From: Streptomyces sp. SM10
GTDB lineage: Bacteria > Actinomycetota > Actinomycetes > Streptomycetales > Streptomycetaceae
Reading direction: 5' to 3'
Assembly (NCBI RefSeq): GCF_002910915.1
Contig: NZ_NEUF01000148.1
Span: forward strand, 1 to 53,270
Length of the DNA: 53,270 bases
The notes under the pieces: generated by a model
Told to the model about the DNA's origin: nothing
Databases searched by the model: none
What the model saw: the letters and a program-made list of their open reading frames with translations, nothing else
Translations under genes and position numbers: made by a program
Part shown: one piece after another, positions 8,411 to 17,250 of the stretch
Position numbering within the stretch: the first letter of the stretch is position 1
Layout: every line of letters starts with the position of its first letter

Positions 8411-11158
8411 CTACTGGGGTTTCCTGAGCGTCAGGGTGTCGACCGTGGACCGCTCCACCGCGTCCGCCCCGAAGGACCAGTCGAGCAGTTCGCCGTCGAC
8501 CCACTTGTCGGTCTGATCGGTGTAGTGCGCGCTGAACGCGTGCCCGGAGGCGCCGGTGAGGTTGATCCAGCGGGACTTGTCCCAGTCGCCCACGTTGACG
8601 ACCATCCGCATCGACGGCACCCAGATGACCTCGTAGCCGCCCGCCGCGTTCCAGCCGGTGGCGTTCACCGCGGCCTCGCCGCCGCCGAGGTCCCAGGGAC
8701 CCCGGTTGAGGGCCCGCTGCAGCAGGTCGGGACCGTCGGTGCCGAGCGTCTGGTTGCGCAGGGTCAGCCGGTGCAGCCGGCCCCAGCTCCAGGTGGTCAT
8801 GTCCTTGCCCAGCTTCGCCGTCAGCTCCCAGCGCGCGTCCTCCATGGCGCGCGCGAAGAGCTCGTCGCGGCTGTCGATGGCCTCGTCGCGGCCCTTGGCC
8901 GGGGCCTTCCACCACGCGTTGTCCTGGTCGTCCAGGATGCTCTCGACCACCTCGTACCAGCGGTCACCGCCGTCCGGCTGCGCCGCGTCCGGGGCACGCT
9001 GTCCGCATTCGCGTACGAGCTTGTCCTGTTCGTCCACCGGCCCGGTGCCGGCGGCCGGCTCCACGTAGATGCAGTCGCCCTCGGCGCGCATCTCCTTGGG
9101 CAGCTTGTCGCCGAAGGCGAGCTTGAGGATGTTGCGCCAGACGCCGTTGAAGTACGCGGCGGCGGCCGAATCGGGCTCCTGGGTGTAGTCCCAGCCCTCC
9201 AGCAGCTTCTGGCCCTCGCGGACGTACTTGTCGGAGACCGCGATGTTCTTGAGCTTCGGCACCAGCTTCGCGGCGATCGCGCTCTGGTTGTCCATCTGCA
9301 TCGTCTGCATGTCGTCGGTGGAGATCTTCTCGCCGCCGTCGATCTTCTTCTGGATCAGGTCGTTGATCCGCTGGCTGCGCGTGCCGTAGCCCCAGTCCTT
9401 GGTGAGCATGTGCTCGTAGCCCTCACCGATGACCGCCTGGTTGGCGGTGACGATGTAGCCGCGCTTGGGGTTGTACTCGTACGGCAGCTCGTCGAAGGGG
9501 ATGGGGTCCTTCTCCCACCCGTACTTCGGGCTCCAGCCGGGGCTCGGCAGCGTGCCGTCGCCCTGCAGACGGACCGGGATCCTGCCGGGCGCCTGGTAGC
9601 CGATGTTGCCGTCGGTGTCGGCGTAGATGAGGTTCTGCGACGGCACCTCGAAGTGCGCGGCGGCCTTGCGGAAGCTCGTGAAGTCCTTGGCCCTGTTGAG
9701 CTCGAAGACCGCGTCCATCGACTTGCCGGGATCCAGGGCCGTCCACTTCAGGGCGACCGCGTACCCGTCCCCGCGGTCGGGGGCGGAGTTGGTGACGGGG
9801 GCCTTCTTGCCGACCCTCTCCAGCTCGCCGCTGCGGTCGGAGAGGAGAGGGCCGTTGTTGGTCTCCCGGACGGTGATCTTCCGGCTCCTGCCGCCCGCGA
9901 CCTTGATGGTCTCCTCGCGGGTGACGAAGGGCTCGGTCTTCCCGTCGTACTGGTAGCCGTCGGCGGAGACCTTCTCCAGGAAGAGGTCGGTGACGTCGGC
10001 CCCGAGATTCGTGAAGCCCCAGGCGATGTCCTGGTTGTGGCCGATGACCACACCCGGCATCCCGGAGAACGTGTAACCGGCCGTGTCGTACCGGCAGGAC
10101 GCCGAGACCTGACGGCAGTGCAGCCCCATCTGGTACCAGAGGGAGGGCAGCTGGGGCGCCAGGTGCGGGTCGTTGGCCAGCAGGGGCTTTCCGGTCGTGG
10201 TGTGCGTGCCGGAGACGACCCAGGAGTTGGACCCGATGCCGTTGCCGTTGGGCCCGAGCAGCGCCGGGATCTCGTCCAGGGTGTCGGAGAGCGCGGAGAG
10301 CTGGGTGTTCACGCCCTGGGTCGCGCCCTCGACGGTCTGCTCACCGATGCTGTCCGACGGTTCGGCGTCCGGGTCGAACGTGCCGGTGACCGGGGAGACC
10401 GCACCCTGGTCGACGATCGGCCTGTTCCTGTCGTACGGGTAGTCCGGGTAGAGGTCCTCGATCTGCTTCGCGCTGAGCCTGCTCGTCATCAGGGAGCGGT
10501 CGATCTCGTCCTGCATGTTGCCGCGCAGGTCCCAGGCCATCGCCTTGAGCCAGGCGACCGAGTCGACAGGGGTCCACTCGGTGGGCTCGTAGTCGTTCGT
10601 CAGACCGAGCGCCGCGTACTCGACGGAGATGTCCTTGCCGTCCTTGCCGTCCAGATACGCGTTCACCCCCTCCGCGTAAGCCTGGAGGTTCTTCTTGGTG
10701 TCCTCGTCCAGGACCGTGTCGTACTCCTCCTGCGCGACCTTGCGCCAGCCGAGCGTGCGCAGGAAGGAGTCGGTCTCGACCTGGCCCGAGCCGAACATCT
10801 CGGAGAGGCGTCCCGAGGTCATGTGACGGCGTACGTCCATCTCCCAGAAACGGTCCTGGGCCTGGACGAAGCCCTGGGCACGGAAGAGGTCGCTGTCGGT
10901 GTCCGCGTAGATCTGCGGAACCCCGTAGCTGTCACGTCTGACGTCGACGTCGCCGGAGAGACCCTTGAGGTCGATCGAACCGGTGGTCTGCGGGTACGAG
11001 GCCCGGACCGTGGAGACGGACCAGTACGCGCCGAACCCGACACCCGCGACAAGCGCCAGGACCAGGACGATCACGAACAGGCGGGCGCGTCGCCCCTTCT
11101 TCCTGCCGGTCTTCTTCGCATCGGAAGACCCGGAAGGGGCGGTTGTGTTGGCGGGCAT
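8411..11158 (-). CDS. penicillin acylase family protein (N-terminal nucleophile hydrolase)
   Basis: 915 aa, membrane-anchored by one helix at residues about 22-45, directly after a Lys/Arg-rich stretch, so the bulk is extracytoplasmic. The nucleophile motif SNSW occurs at residue 310 (Gly-Ser-Asn-Ser-Trp) and marks the autocatalytic cleavage that would create the beta subunit. GVPQIYADTDSDLFRAQGF is the typical alpha-subunit beginning. Family members hydrolyse amides such as beta-lactam side chains or acyl-homoserine lactones; the natural substrate here is unknown. The ATG at 11158 with AAGGA six bases upstream is preferred over an upstream start that lacks likeness. It is transcribed alone, facing away from the antiporter gene. 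Confidence 0.9.
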   Translation of the reverse strand: MPANTTAPSGSSDAKKTGRKKGRRARLFVIVLVLALVAGVGFGAYWSVSTVRASYPQTTGSIDLKGLSGDVDVRRDSYGVPQIYADTDSDLFRAQGFVQAQDRFWEMDVRRHMTSGRLSEMFGSGQVETDSFLRTLGWRKVAQEEYDTVLDEDTKKNLQAYAEGVNAYLDGKDGKDISVEYAALGLTNDYEPTEWTPVDSVAWLKAMAWDLRGNMQDEIDRSLMTSRLSAKQIEDLYPDYPYDRNRPIVDQGAVSPVTGTFDPDAEPSDSIGEQTVEGATQGVNTQLSALSDTLDEIPALLGPNGNGIGSNSWVVSGTHTTTGKPLLANDPHLAPQLPSLWYQMGLHCRQVSASCRYDTAGYTFSGMPGVVIGHNQDIAWGFTNLGADVTDLFLEKVSADGYQYDGKTEPFVTREETIKVAGGRSRKITVRETNNGPLLSDRSGELERVGKKAPVTNSAPDRGDGYAVALKWTALDPGKSMDAVFELNRAKDFTSFRKAAAHFEVPSQNLIYADTDGNIGYQAPGRIPVRLQGDGTLPSPGWSPKYGWEKDPIPFDELPYEYNPKRGYIVTANQAVIGEGYEHMLTKDWGYGTRSQRINDLIQKKIDGGEKISTDDMQTMQMDNQSAIAAKLVPKLKNIAVSDKYVREGQKLLEGWDYTQEPDSAAAAYFNGVWRNILKLAFGDKLPKEMRAEGDCIYVEPAAGTGPVDEQDKLVRECGQRAPDAAQPDGGDRWYEVVESILDDQDNAWWKAPAKGRDEAIDSRDELFARAMEDARWELTAKLGKDMTTWSWGRLHRLTLRNQTLGTDGPDLLQRALNRGPWDLGGGEAAVNATGWNAAGGYEVIWVPSMRMVVNVGDWDKSRWINLTGASGHAFSAHYTDQTDKWVDGELLDWSFGADAVERSTVDTLTLRKPQ

Positions 11159-11375
11159 CGCTGTCCTTCGAGGGGCAGGGTGGTCCTGGGAGTGCAGGAG
11201 CAACCATAGGCGCCCCGCAGAAGCCACTCGGACGCGGTATGGGGATGCATCCATTTGCGCACCGGTTCGCACGGACGCTCGAAGGCATCAAGGAAGCGTA
11301 AAAGATTAGGTAAGGTAACGAAGTACTGGCCGCCGGAGGTCGATCCGGACGGCGTACACAGGGAAGGAACGGACC

Positions 11376-12995
11376 CTGACTGTCCACGCGCTCAACGAAC
11401 TTCTGCTCGTCTGCTCAGTCGTCCTGCTGGTCGCCGTGGCGGCCGTACGCATTTCGTCCCGCAGCGGGCTCCCCAGCCTGCTCCTGTACCTCGGCATCGG
11501 TATCGCCATGGGTCAGGACGGCATCTTCGACGTCAGGTTCGACAACGCCGAGCTGACCCAGGTGATCGGCTACGCCGCCCTGGTCGTCATCCTGGCCGAG
11601 GGCGGCCTGGGCACGAAGTGGAAAGAAGTGAGACCCGCTCTTCCGGCGGCGGCCGTCCTGTCGACCGTCGGCGTGGGCATCAGCGTGGGCGTCACCGCGA
11701 GCGCGGCGCACTATCTCGTCGGTCTCGACTGGCGGCAGGCCCTGATCGTCGGCGCCGTCGTGTCGTCCACCGACGCCGCAGCCGTCTTCTCGGTCCTGCG
11801 CAAGGTCCCGCTCCCCTCCCGGATCACCGGCGTCCTGGAGGCCGAGTCCGGCTTCAACGACGCCCCCGTGGTCATCCTGGTCGTGGCGTTCTCCGTCGCA
11901 GGCCCCGTGGAGCACTGGTACGTGCTGGTGGGCGAGATAGCCCTGGAGCTGGCCATCGGTGCGGCCGTCGGCCTTGCGGTGGGCTGGCTCGGGGCCTTCG
12001 GCCTCCGTCACGTCGCACTGCCCGCCTCCGGGCTCTACCCGATCGCCGTGATGGCCATCGCGGTGTCCGCGTACGCGGCCGGCGCCATGGTCCACGGAAG
12101 CGGCTTCCTCGCCGTCTATCTGGCCGCGATGGTCCTCGGCAACTCCAAGCTCCCGCACTGGCCCGCCACCCGGGGCTTCGCGGACGGGCTCGGCTGGATG
12201 GCACAGATCGGCATGTTCGTCCTGCTCGGTCTGCTGGTCACCCCGCACGACCTGATCGCCGACTTCTGGCCGGCCGTCGTCGTCGGGCTGGTGCTGACCG
12301 CCGTCGCGAGGCCGTTGTCGGTCTTCATCAGCCTCGCGCCGTTCCGGTTGCCGCACCGTGAGAAGGCCCTGATGTCCTGGGCCGGGCTGCGCGGTGCCGT
12401 GCCCATCATCCTGGCGACCATCCCGATGGTGTCCGGGATCGAGGGCAGTACCCGGGTCTTCAACATCGTCTTCGTGCTCGTCATCGTCTACACGCTGATC
12501 CAGGGGCCGACCCTGCCGTGGGTGGCCAAGGCCCTGAAGATCAGCGACGACCCGTCCGAGACGGCGGACCTCGGGATCGAGTCGGCGCCCCTGGAGCGAC
12601 TGCGCGGCCACCTGCTGTCCGTCGCGGTCCCCGGCAGCTCCAGGATGCACGGCGTGGAGGTCGCGGAACTGCGCCTGCCCGCCGGGGCCGCCGTCACCCT
12701 CGTCGTGCGCGACGACAAGAGCTTCGTGCCCGCACCCTCGACCGTCCTGCGCCGCGGGGACGAACTGCTGGTCGTCGCGACCGATCCGGTGCGCGACGCG
12801 ACGGAGGCACGGCTGCGGGCGGTCGGCGAGGGCGGCAAGCTGGCCGGCTGGCTGGGGACGGGCGGCGCCCCCCGGGCGAGCGGCCCCGGCCGCCCCGCGG
12901 ACACTCCACACCTGGCGAGACTGGCCAAGAGGCTGGGCAAGGGCGGCGAGGACCGCCCGAGGGACGCGGCGGGCGACCGGCGGGCCCACCACTGA
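11376..12995 (+). CDS. K+/H+ antiporter, NhaP2/CPA1 type with RCK_C domain (CTG start)
   Basis: 539 aa from a CTG at 11376. About 12 membrane segments cover residues 5-400, with the CPA1 signatures SSTDAAAVFSVLR and ESGFNDAPV. A TrkA_C/RCK_C regulatory domain follows (VEVAELRLPAGAAVTL to RRGDELLVVATDPV), then a basic tail. The family expels K+ or NH4+ in exchange for protons. Start choice: the first canonical codon is the GTG at 11436, but the codons before it read TVHALNELLLVCSVVLLV, the expected NhaP2 N terminus. The only possible initiator for it is the CTG, preceded by GGGAAGGA at the right distance, because an in-frame stop lies at 11316. Confidence 0.88.
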   Translation: MTVHALNELLLVCSVVLLVAVAAVRISSRSGLPSLLLYLGIGIAMGQDGIFDVRFDNAELTQVIGYAALVVILAEGGLGTKWKEVRPALPAAAVLSTVGVGISVGVTASAAHYLVGLDWRQALIVGAVVSSTDAAAVFSVLRKVPLPSRITGVLEAESGFNDAPVVILVVAFSVAGPVEHWYVLVGEIALELAIGAAVGLAVGWLGAFGLRHVALPASGLYPIAVMAIAVSAYAAGAMVHGSGFLAVYLAAMVLGNSKLPHWPATRGFADGLGWMAQIGMFVLLGLLVTPHDLIADFWPAVVVGLVLTAVARPLSVFISLAPFRLPHREKALMSWAGLRGAVPIILATIPMVSGIEGSTRVFNIVFVLVIVYTLIQGPTLPWVAKALKISDDPSETADLGIESAPLERLRGHLLSVAVPGSSRMHGVEVAELRLPAGAAVTLVVRDDKSFVPAPSTVLRRGDELLVVATDPVRDATEARLRAVGEGGKLAGWLGTGGAPRASGPGRPADTPHLARLAKRLGKGGEDRPRDAAGDRRAHH

Positions 12996-13000
12996 CCTGT

Positions 13001-13039
13001 CCTCCGTCGCGGGGGCGGACCACCGCCCCGCGACGGAGG
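13001..13039 (+). terminator. terminator hairpin after the antiporter gene
   Basis: CCTCCGTCGCGGGG at 13001-13014 pairs perfectly with 13026-13039. The stem continues inward for three more pairs after one bulged G. It begins five bases after the antiporter stop codon. Confidence 0.85.
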
Positions 13040-13412
13040 GCGGGCCCGCTGCTGTTCCGGAGCGACGGACGGGCCGCTGCTGACCTGGAGTGCAGGGGCG
13101 GCCCGGGGCGACAAGGGGGCATCTGCGCACAATCGCAGGTGTGCCGGGTTCAGGACCTGTAAGATGAAGGACCGGATCTCTTGATCCACTCGATGTGAAC
13201 CTGATCGACCCTGATCGACCAACTCTGTCTGATGCAGAGCTGGCGCGACCGTATGGCGGTCGTGGCGTCCTTTCGCCTCTGGAGCGAGCGCCCGGCATCT
13301 ACCGCAGTCCCGCGCGAAGAGGACAGCTCTCGGCAGCTCCCGCACGCCCTACGCACCCCGGTGCGAGGCGGCCCGGGCAGCACGGCCACCAGGCGGCAGA
13401 AAGGCATGGACC
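13040..13412. other. non-coding upstream region of MFS gene
   Basis: About 370 bases with no supported gene. It contains the short palindrome GGATCTCTTGATCC near 13173 and a direct repeat of CTGATCGACC (two copies around 13201-13220), both in a locally less GC-rich patch that could hold a promoter. Two open frames cross it into the MFS gene, but they show arginine/proline-rich shadow translation. Confidence 0.5.
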
Positions 13413-14693
13413 GTGGCGTCCACGGTCTCCGACCGCCCCGGTTACGGGCAGTTGCTGCGTACCCCGGGTGCGTGGACCTTCCTTCTTCCGGGCTTCGCCG
13501 CCCGGCAGCCCTTCGCGATGCTGACCATCGGCATCGTCCTCCTCGTCCAGCACACCACCGGCTCGTACGGCAGTGCGGGCGCCGTGGCCGCCGTCTCCGG
13601 CGTCTCCATGGCCCTGTTCGCGCCGCAGAGCGGCAGACTCGCCGACCGGTTCGGCCAGCGTGCCGTGCTGCTGCCCGGCGTCCTGGTCCACGCCGCCTCC
13701 GTCGGCGCCCTCACGGCGCTCGCCCTGGCGGACGCGCCCCTGTGGGCACTGTTCCTGGCGGCGATGCCCACCGGTGCCTCCATCCCGCAGATCGGACCGA
13801 TGGTGCGGGCCAGGTGGGCGGCCCTGCTGGGCGCCGCCCCGGGGCGCCCCGCCTCGCCCCTGATGACCACGGCCGCCGCCTTCGAGTCCGTGACGGACGA
13901 GTTCACCTTCGTCGTCGGCCCGGTACTCGCCACGGCGCTCTGCACCGGCGTGCACCCGGCTGCCGGACTGGTGGCCGAGGCGGGGCTGACGCTCGTGGGC
14001 GGCGTGCTGTTCGCCGCCCGCCGCTCCACCGAGCCGGCCCCCCGGCCCGCGGCCACGGCATCGCAACCGCACCGCTCGGCACTCTCCGTGCCCGGCGTGC
14101 GGGTCCTGGCGATCACCTTCCTGGGCATCGGCGCCGTATTCGGCGGCATGCAGGTCTCCCTGACGGCGTTCTCCGAGGAGATCGGCAGGCCGGGCGCCAA
14201 CGGGCTGCTGTACGGAGTCTTCGCGGCCGGCAATATGCTGGCCGGAATCGCCTGCGGAGCCATCGCCTGGAAGAGCAGTCCCCGCCGCCGTCTGGTCGTC
14301 GGGTACATCGCCCTGACCCTGACCGCGTCCGGACTCTGGGCCGTCCACTCCGTGCCGCTGCTGGCGGGGCTGGGGCTGCTGGTCGGGCTGTGCATCGCTC
14401 CCGCCCTGATCAGCGGGTACACCCTGGTCGACTCCCTGGTGCCCGCGTCCGCGAGGACCGAGGCCTTCACCTGGCTGACGGGATCGGTGGCTCTCGGCCA
14501 GGCCGCGGCCGTCACCGTGGCCGGACAGCTCGCCGACGCCCATGGCGCGAGCACCGGATTCGTGGTCCCGATGGCCGGCACGGCTCTGGCGCTCGCGACC
14601 CTGCTCGCCCTGCGTTCACGGCTGACACCCCGCCCCGCGGGACGCACGGTGGCACGTGGTATCGGTCACCGCGAGCCGGTCACGGTGGACTGA
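13413..14693 (+). CDS. MFS transporter (12-helix type)
   Basis: 426 aa integral membrane protein with about 12 hydrophobic segments. A motif A-like SGRLADRFGQRAV falls between helices 2 and 3, and a second cytoplasmic loop lies near residues 205-225 (RRSTEPAPRPAATASQPHRS). The overall form resembles Streptomyces MFS proteins of unknown substrate. The start is GTG at 13413 with GAAAGG about eight bases upstream. It stands alone between two terminator-like regions, with fmdB following 66 bases later on the same strand. No regulator gene is adjacent. Confidence 0.85.
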   Translation: MASTVSDRPGYGQLLRTPGAWTFLLPGFAARQPFAMLTIGIVLLVQHTTGSYGSAGAVAAVSGVSMALFAPQSGRLADRFGQRAVLLPGVLVHAASVGALTALALADAPLWALFLAAMPTGASIPQIGPMVRARWAALLGAAPGRPASPLMTTAAAFESVTDEFTFVVGPVLATALCTGVHPAAGLVAEAGLTLVGGVLFAARRSTEPAPRPAATASQPHRSALSVPGVRVLAITFLGIGAVFGGMQVSLTAFSEEIGRPGANGLLYGVFAAGNMLAGIACGAIAWKSSPRRRLVVGYIALTLTASGLWAVHSVPLLAGLGLLVGLCIAPALISGYTLVDSLVPASARTEAFTWLTGSVALGQAAAVTVAGQLADAHGASTGFVVPMAGTALALATLLALRSRLTPRPAGRTVARGIGHREPVTVD

Positions 14694-14759
14694 TCGCTCG
14701 GAATACGTCACTATGGAACGTCGTTAGCACTCACTGAGTGAGAGTGCCAGGAGGAGCAA

Positions 14760-15107
14760 GTGCCGACTTACCAGTACCAGTGCACCGAGTGCGGCGAGGG
14801 CCTCGAAGCGGTGCAGAAGTTCACCGATGATGCCCTGACCGTGTGCCCGAACTGCGAGGGACGCCTCAAGAAGGTGTTCTCGGCCGTCGGCATCGTCTTC
14901 AAGGGATCCGGTTTCTACCGGAACGACAGCCGCGGCTCCTCGTCGAGCAGCACGCCGGCCACGTCGACCGCCAAGGCGTCGGACTCGTCCGCCGGTTCGT
15001 CCGCGTCGAAGTCGGAGTCGAAGTCGGAATCGAAGCCTGCCGCTTCGGCGTCGTCGGCATCCTCCTCGGCTTCCTCCACGTCGTCGAGCGGTACGTCGGC
15101 CGCCTGA
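14760..15107 (+). CDS. FmdB-family zinc-ribbon protein
   Basis: 115 aa. The N-terminal zinc ribbon has four cysteines, CTEC near residues 8-11 and CPNC near 31-34, followed by VFKGSGFYRND, the standard FmdB core. The rest (residues about 60-115) is a low-complexity Ser/Ala/Lys tail (SSSSS, then SKSESKSESK repeats), common in actinobacterial homologues and probably disordered. GTG at 14760 is preceded by a strong AGGAGGAG. Function is not established; FmdB was named from a formamidase operon and is seen as a putative regulatory protein. It precedes the phosphorylase gene on the same strand with a small hairpin between. Confidence 0.9.
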   Translation: MPTYQYQCTECGEGLEAVQKFTDDALTVCPNCEGRLKKVFSAVGIVFKGSGFYRNDSRGSSSSSTPATSTAKASDSSAGSSASKSESKSESKPAASASSASSSASSTSSSGTSAA

Positions 15108-15137
15108 GGCCCTTCCCGTACCCCACACGTTTCACCC

Positions 15138-15166
15138 GGACCCCACTGATCGACTCGGTGGGGTCC
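15138..15166 (+). terminator. hairpin between fmdB and MTA phosphorylase genes
   Basis: GGACCCCAC at 15138-15146 pairs with GTGGGGTCC at 15158-15166 across an 11-base loop, 30 bases after the fmdB stop. It may end the fmdB transcript or attenuate read-through into the next gene. Confidence 0.55.
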
Positions 15167-15196
15167 CGGTCGTGCGCGCCCGGATAGTGTGAACGC

Positions 15197-16045
15197 ATGG
15201 TGAACGCAGCAACGGGTACAGCGGAAATCGGTGTCATCGGCGGATCGGGCTTCTACTCCTTCCTGGAGGACGTGACCGAGATCAAGGTGGACACCCCGTA
15301 CGGGGCACCGAGCGACTCCGTCTTCCTCGGTGAGCTCGCCGGCCGCCGGGTGGCCTTCCTCCCGCGCCACGGCCGCGGCCACCACCTCCCGCCGCACCGG
15401 ATCAACTACCGGGCCAACCTCTGGGCCCTGCGCTCCCTCGGCGTACGCCAGGTCCTCGCCCCGTGCGCCGTCGGCGGCCTTCGCCCCGAGTACGGTCCGG
15501 GCACCCTCCTCGTGCCGGACCAGATGGTCGACCGCACCAAGTCCCGCACACAGACCTTCTACGACGGTGAGCCCCGGGCCGACGGAACCGAGCCCAACGT
15601 GGTGCACCTCGGTTTCGCCGATCCGTACTGCCCCGAGGGCCGCAAGGCCGCCCTGGCCGCGGCACGCGGACGTGACTGGGAGGCGGTGGACGGCGGAACC
15701 CTGGTCGTCGTCGAGGGCCCCCGCTTCTCGACGCGCGCGGAGTCGCGCTGGCACGCGGCGATGGGCTGGTCGGTCGTCGGGATGACGGGGCACCCGGAGG
15801 CCGTGCTCGCCCGTGAACTGGAGCTCTGCTACACGACGCTGACCCTGGTGACGGACCTCGACGCGGGGGCCGAGGCCGGCGAGGGCGTCAGCCACGGGGA
15901 GGTCCTGGAGGTGTTCGCGGCCAACGTGGACCGGCTGAGGTCGGTGCTCTTCGACGCCGTGGCCGCGCTGCCCCCGAACAAGGGACGCGACTGCGTCTGC
16001 ACCCACGCGCTGGACGGCATCGATCCGGGCATCGAACTGCCTTAG
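15197..16045 (+). CDS. mtnP: S-methyl-5'-thioadenosine phosphorylase
   Basis: 282 aa cytoplasmic purine-nucleoside phosphorylase-type enzyme that splits methylthioadenosine into adenine and methylthioribose 1-phosphate for methionine salvage. The N terminus IGVIGGSGFYSFLE carries the phosphate-binding loop. RHGRGHHLPPHRINYRANLWAL is the family signature, and VVEGPRFSTRAES with MTGHPEAVLARELELCY forms the substrate and methionine-binding region. The ATG at 15197 gives the usual length. A coding-like fragment continues in the same frame right after the stop codon and marks the edge of a probable insertion. Confidence 0.92.
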   Translation: MVNAATGTAEIGVIGGSGFYSFLEDVTEIKVDTPYGAPSDSVFLGELAGRRVAFLPRHGRGHHLPPHRINYRANLWALRSLGVRQVLAPCAVGGLRPEYGPGTLLVPDQMVDRTKSRTQTFYDGEPRADGTEPNVVHLGFADPYCPEGRKAALAAARGRDWEAVDGGTLVVVEGPRFSTRAESRWHAAMGWSVVGMTGHPEAVLARELELCYTTLTLVTDLDAGAEAGEGVSHGEVLEVFAANVDRLRSVLFDAVAALPPNKGRDCVCTHALDGIDPGIELP

Positions 16046-16048
16046 AGC

Positions 16049-16255
16049 TTGCCGGAGTATCAAGCCCGATACCGTGCCCTGTTCAAGGCATGTGGCAGGG
16101 ACCTGGACATGAAGGTGCTGGCCGGTAAGCAACTGCTCGACAACTACGAGCGAGACGCCCGCGTCTTTCACGCACCCGACCGAGCTGCCGCGGTGCGCAT
16201 GCACACCGCTCTCGTACGCCAGCAGCGCGCCCGTCGCACGGGCGCGAAATCCTGA
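16049..16255 (+). pseudogene. short ORF or gene remnant in frame after mtnP
   Basis: 68 codons starting at a TTG with no ribosome site, in the same frame as mtnP and separated from it by only the stop codon plus one codon. The product is charged and helical (KVLAGKQLLDNYERDARVF, then RMHTALVRQQRARR) and looks protein-like, but I do not recognise it. Its codon use is less GC3-biased than mtnP. It may be the 3' fragment of a gene that lost its 5' part when foreign DNA joined at the mtnP end. Translation is doubtful. Confidence 0.3.
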
Positions 16256-16465
16256 TGGCCGCCGAGGACGGTGGGCGTTCGACGTTGCGAGGAGTCATCT
16301 GGAGGACCGGGCCGGCTGGCACGCCCTGGTCGGCGACGCGCAAAGGACAAACACGGCCGGAGGCGCCGAGGCTCGCATCACTGCCCGGCCGATGCCGCTG
16401 CCGGAGCAGCCCGGACTGCGGGGGTCCGGTGAGGAACAGGTACGGGGCTGAGATGACATCACTCA

Positions 16466-16506
16466 GCGTCCAGGGTGCAGCCCATCCTCGGCTGCACCCT
16501 GGACGC
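16466..16506. terminator. 17-bp perfect hairpin, bidirectional terminator
   Basis: Arms 16466-16482 and 16490-16506 are perfectly complementary over 17 bases with a 7-base loop. It stands between the plus-strand mtnP side and the convergent Ig-like gene. The rest of 16256-16571 shows no supported gene. Confidence 0.85.
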
Positions 16507-16571
16507 ATGTCTCGCCGCGGCTCGCCCGCATGAACCGGTGTCCCTCGCTCGTGTCCAGTGGCCGGCGGGGA

Positions 16572-17069
16572 TTACTTGCGGATGCGCGTCACGTTGTGGC
16601 TGTTGACGTTGACCTCGTTGCGGACGTCCCCGACGTGGAAGTCGATCAGCCCGCACAGCAGGCAGCCCGGATTGTTGGCCGGGGGAGACGGGGCCTGGGA
16701 CACGGTGACGGTGGTGGTGCCGTTCGAAGCGTCGCAACTGTCGTCGCCGTTGTAGGCGGCGGTGATGGTGTGGGTTCCGGTGGTCGTGAAACCGGTGGTC
16801 AGTGAGGAGCGTCCGTCTGCGGAGACGGGTGCGGTCGCCAGAAGGTCCGGGCCGTCGAAGAACGACACGCCGAGGCCGCCGCTCGGGTCCGAGCTGCAGG
16901 TCACCGTCGCGTCGAGGGTCACCAGCTGCCCGGTCGCGGCTGAGGAGGGCGTGGCCTGGACGGTGGTCGACGACGGATCGGCGGCTGCAGCCGACGGAGC
17001 GAGGGACAGCACTGTGGCCGCCGCTACGGCAACCACGAGTCCGACCTTACGTGCGAGACACGCTTTCAC
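16572..17069 (-). CDS. secreted protein with bacterial Ig-like domain
   Basis: 165 aa. The N terminus has a lysine/arginine start, a hydrophobic core (VGLVVAVAAATVLSLAPS) and an AAA-AD type cleavage region, so export by Sec is likely. Residues about 32-127 form one Ig-like beta-sandwich repeat of the Big type (TPSSAATGQLVTLDATVTCS, then GTHTITAAYNGDDSCDAS). A short C-terminal segment with CLLC and an Asn/Val-rich end follows (NEVNVNSHNVTRI); I do not recognise it. GTG at 17069 has GAGGAGG seven bases upstream. It follows two IPT/TIG genes on the same strand and may share their transcript. Function unknown; likely extracellular binding or structural. Confidence 0.75.
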   Translation of the reverse strand: MKACLARKVGLVVAVAAATVLSLAPSAAAADPSSTTVQATPSSAATGQLVTLDATVTCSSDPSGGLGVSFFDGPDLLATAPVSADGRSSLTTGFTTTGTHTITAAYNGDDSCDASNGTTTVTVSQAPSPPANNPGCLLCGLIDFHVGDVRNEVNVNSHNVTRIRK

Positions 17070-17250
17070 TGAGGGGCCTCCTCGGTCTGGCCGTCAGGCG
17101 GGTTCGCCTGACCGTTCGGAGCGTGACCTTAGGCCGGTTTTGATGGCATGTGCGGTAGGCGCGGGTCCCGGTGACCCCACCTGAGTCATCGGCTCGCTCG
17201 AATGCGCTGGAGTGAGCCGTGGAGCGGGCCGATGACGCCGATGCGACCAG

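Noticed and set aside
8360..11209. 949-codon plus-strand frame opposite the penicillin acylase gene
   Set aside because: A high-GC artefact; the minus strand has the SNSW nucleophile and family sequence throughout.
11307..11330. Possible iron-box (TTAGGTAAGGTAAC) before the antiporter
   Set aside because: Only one half resembles the DmdR/IdeR consensus and the symmetry is missing; more likely an AT-rich promoter patch.
13195..13524. Open frame upstream of the MFS gene (starts NLIDPDRPTLSDAEL)
   Set aside because: First codons look protein-like, but it becomes arginine/proline-rich shadow sequence and overlaps the MFS start in another frame.
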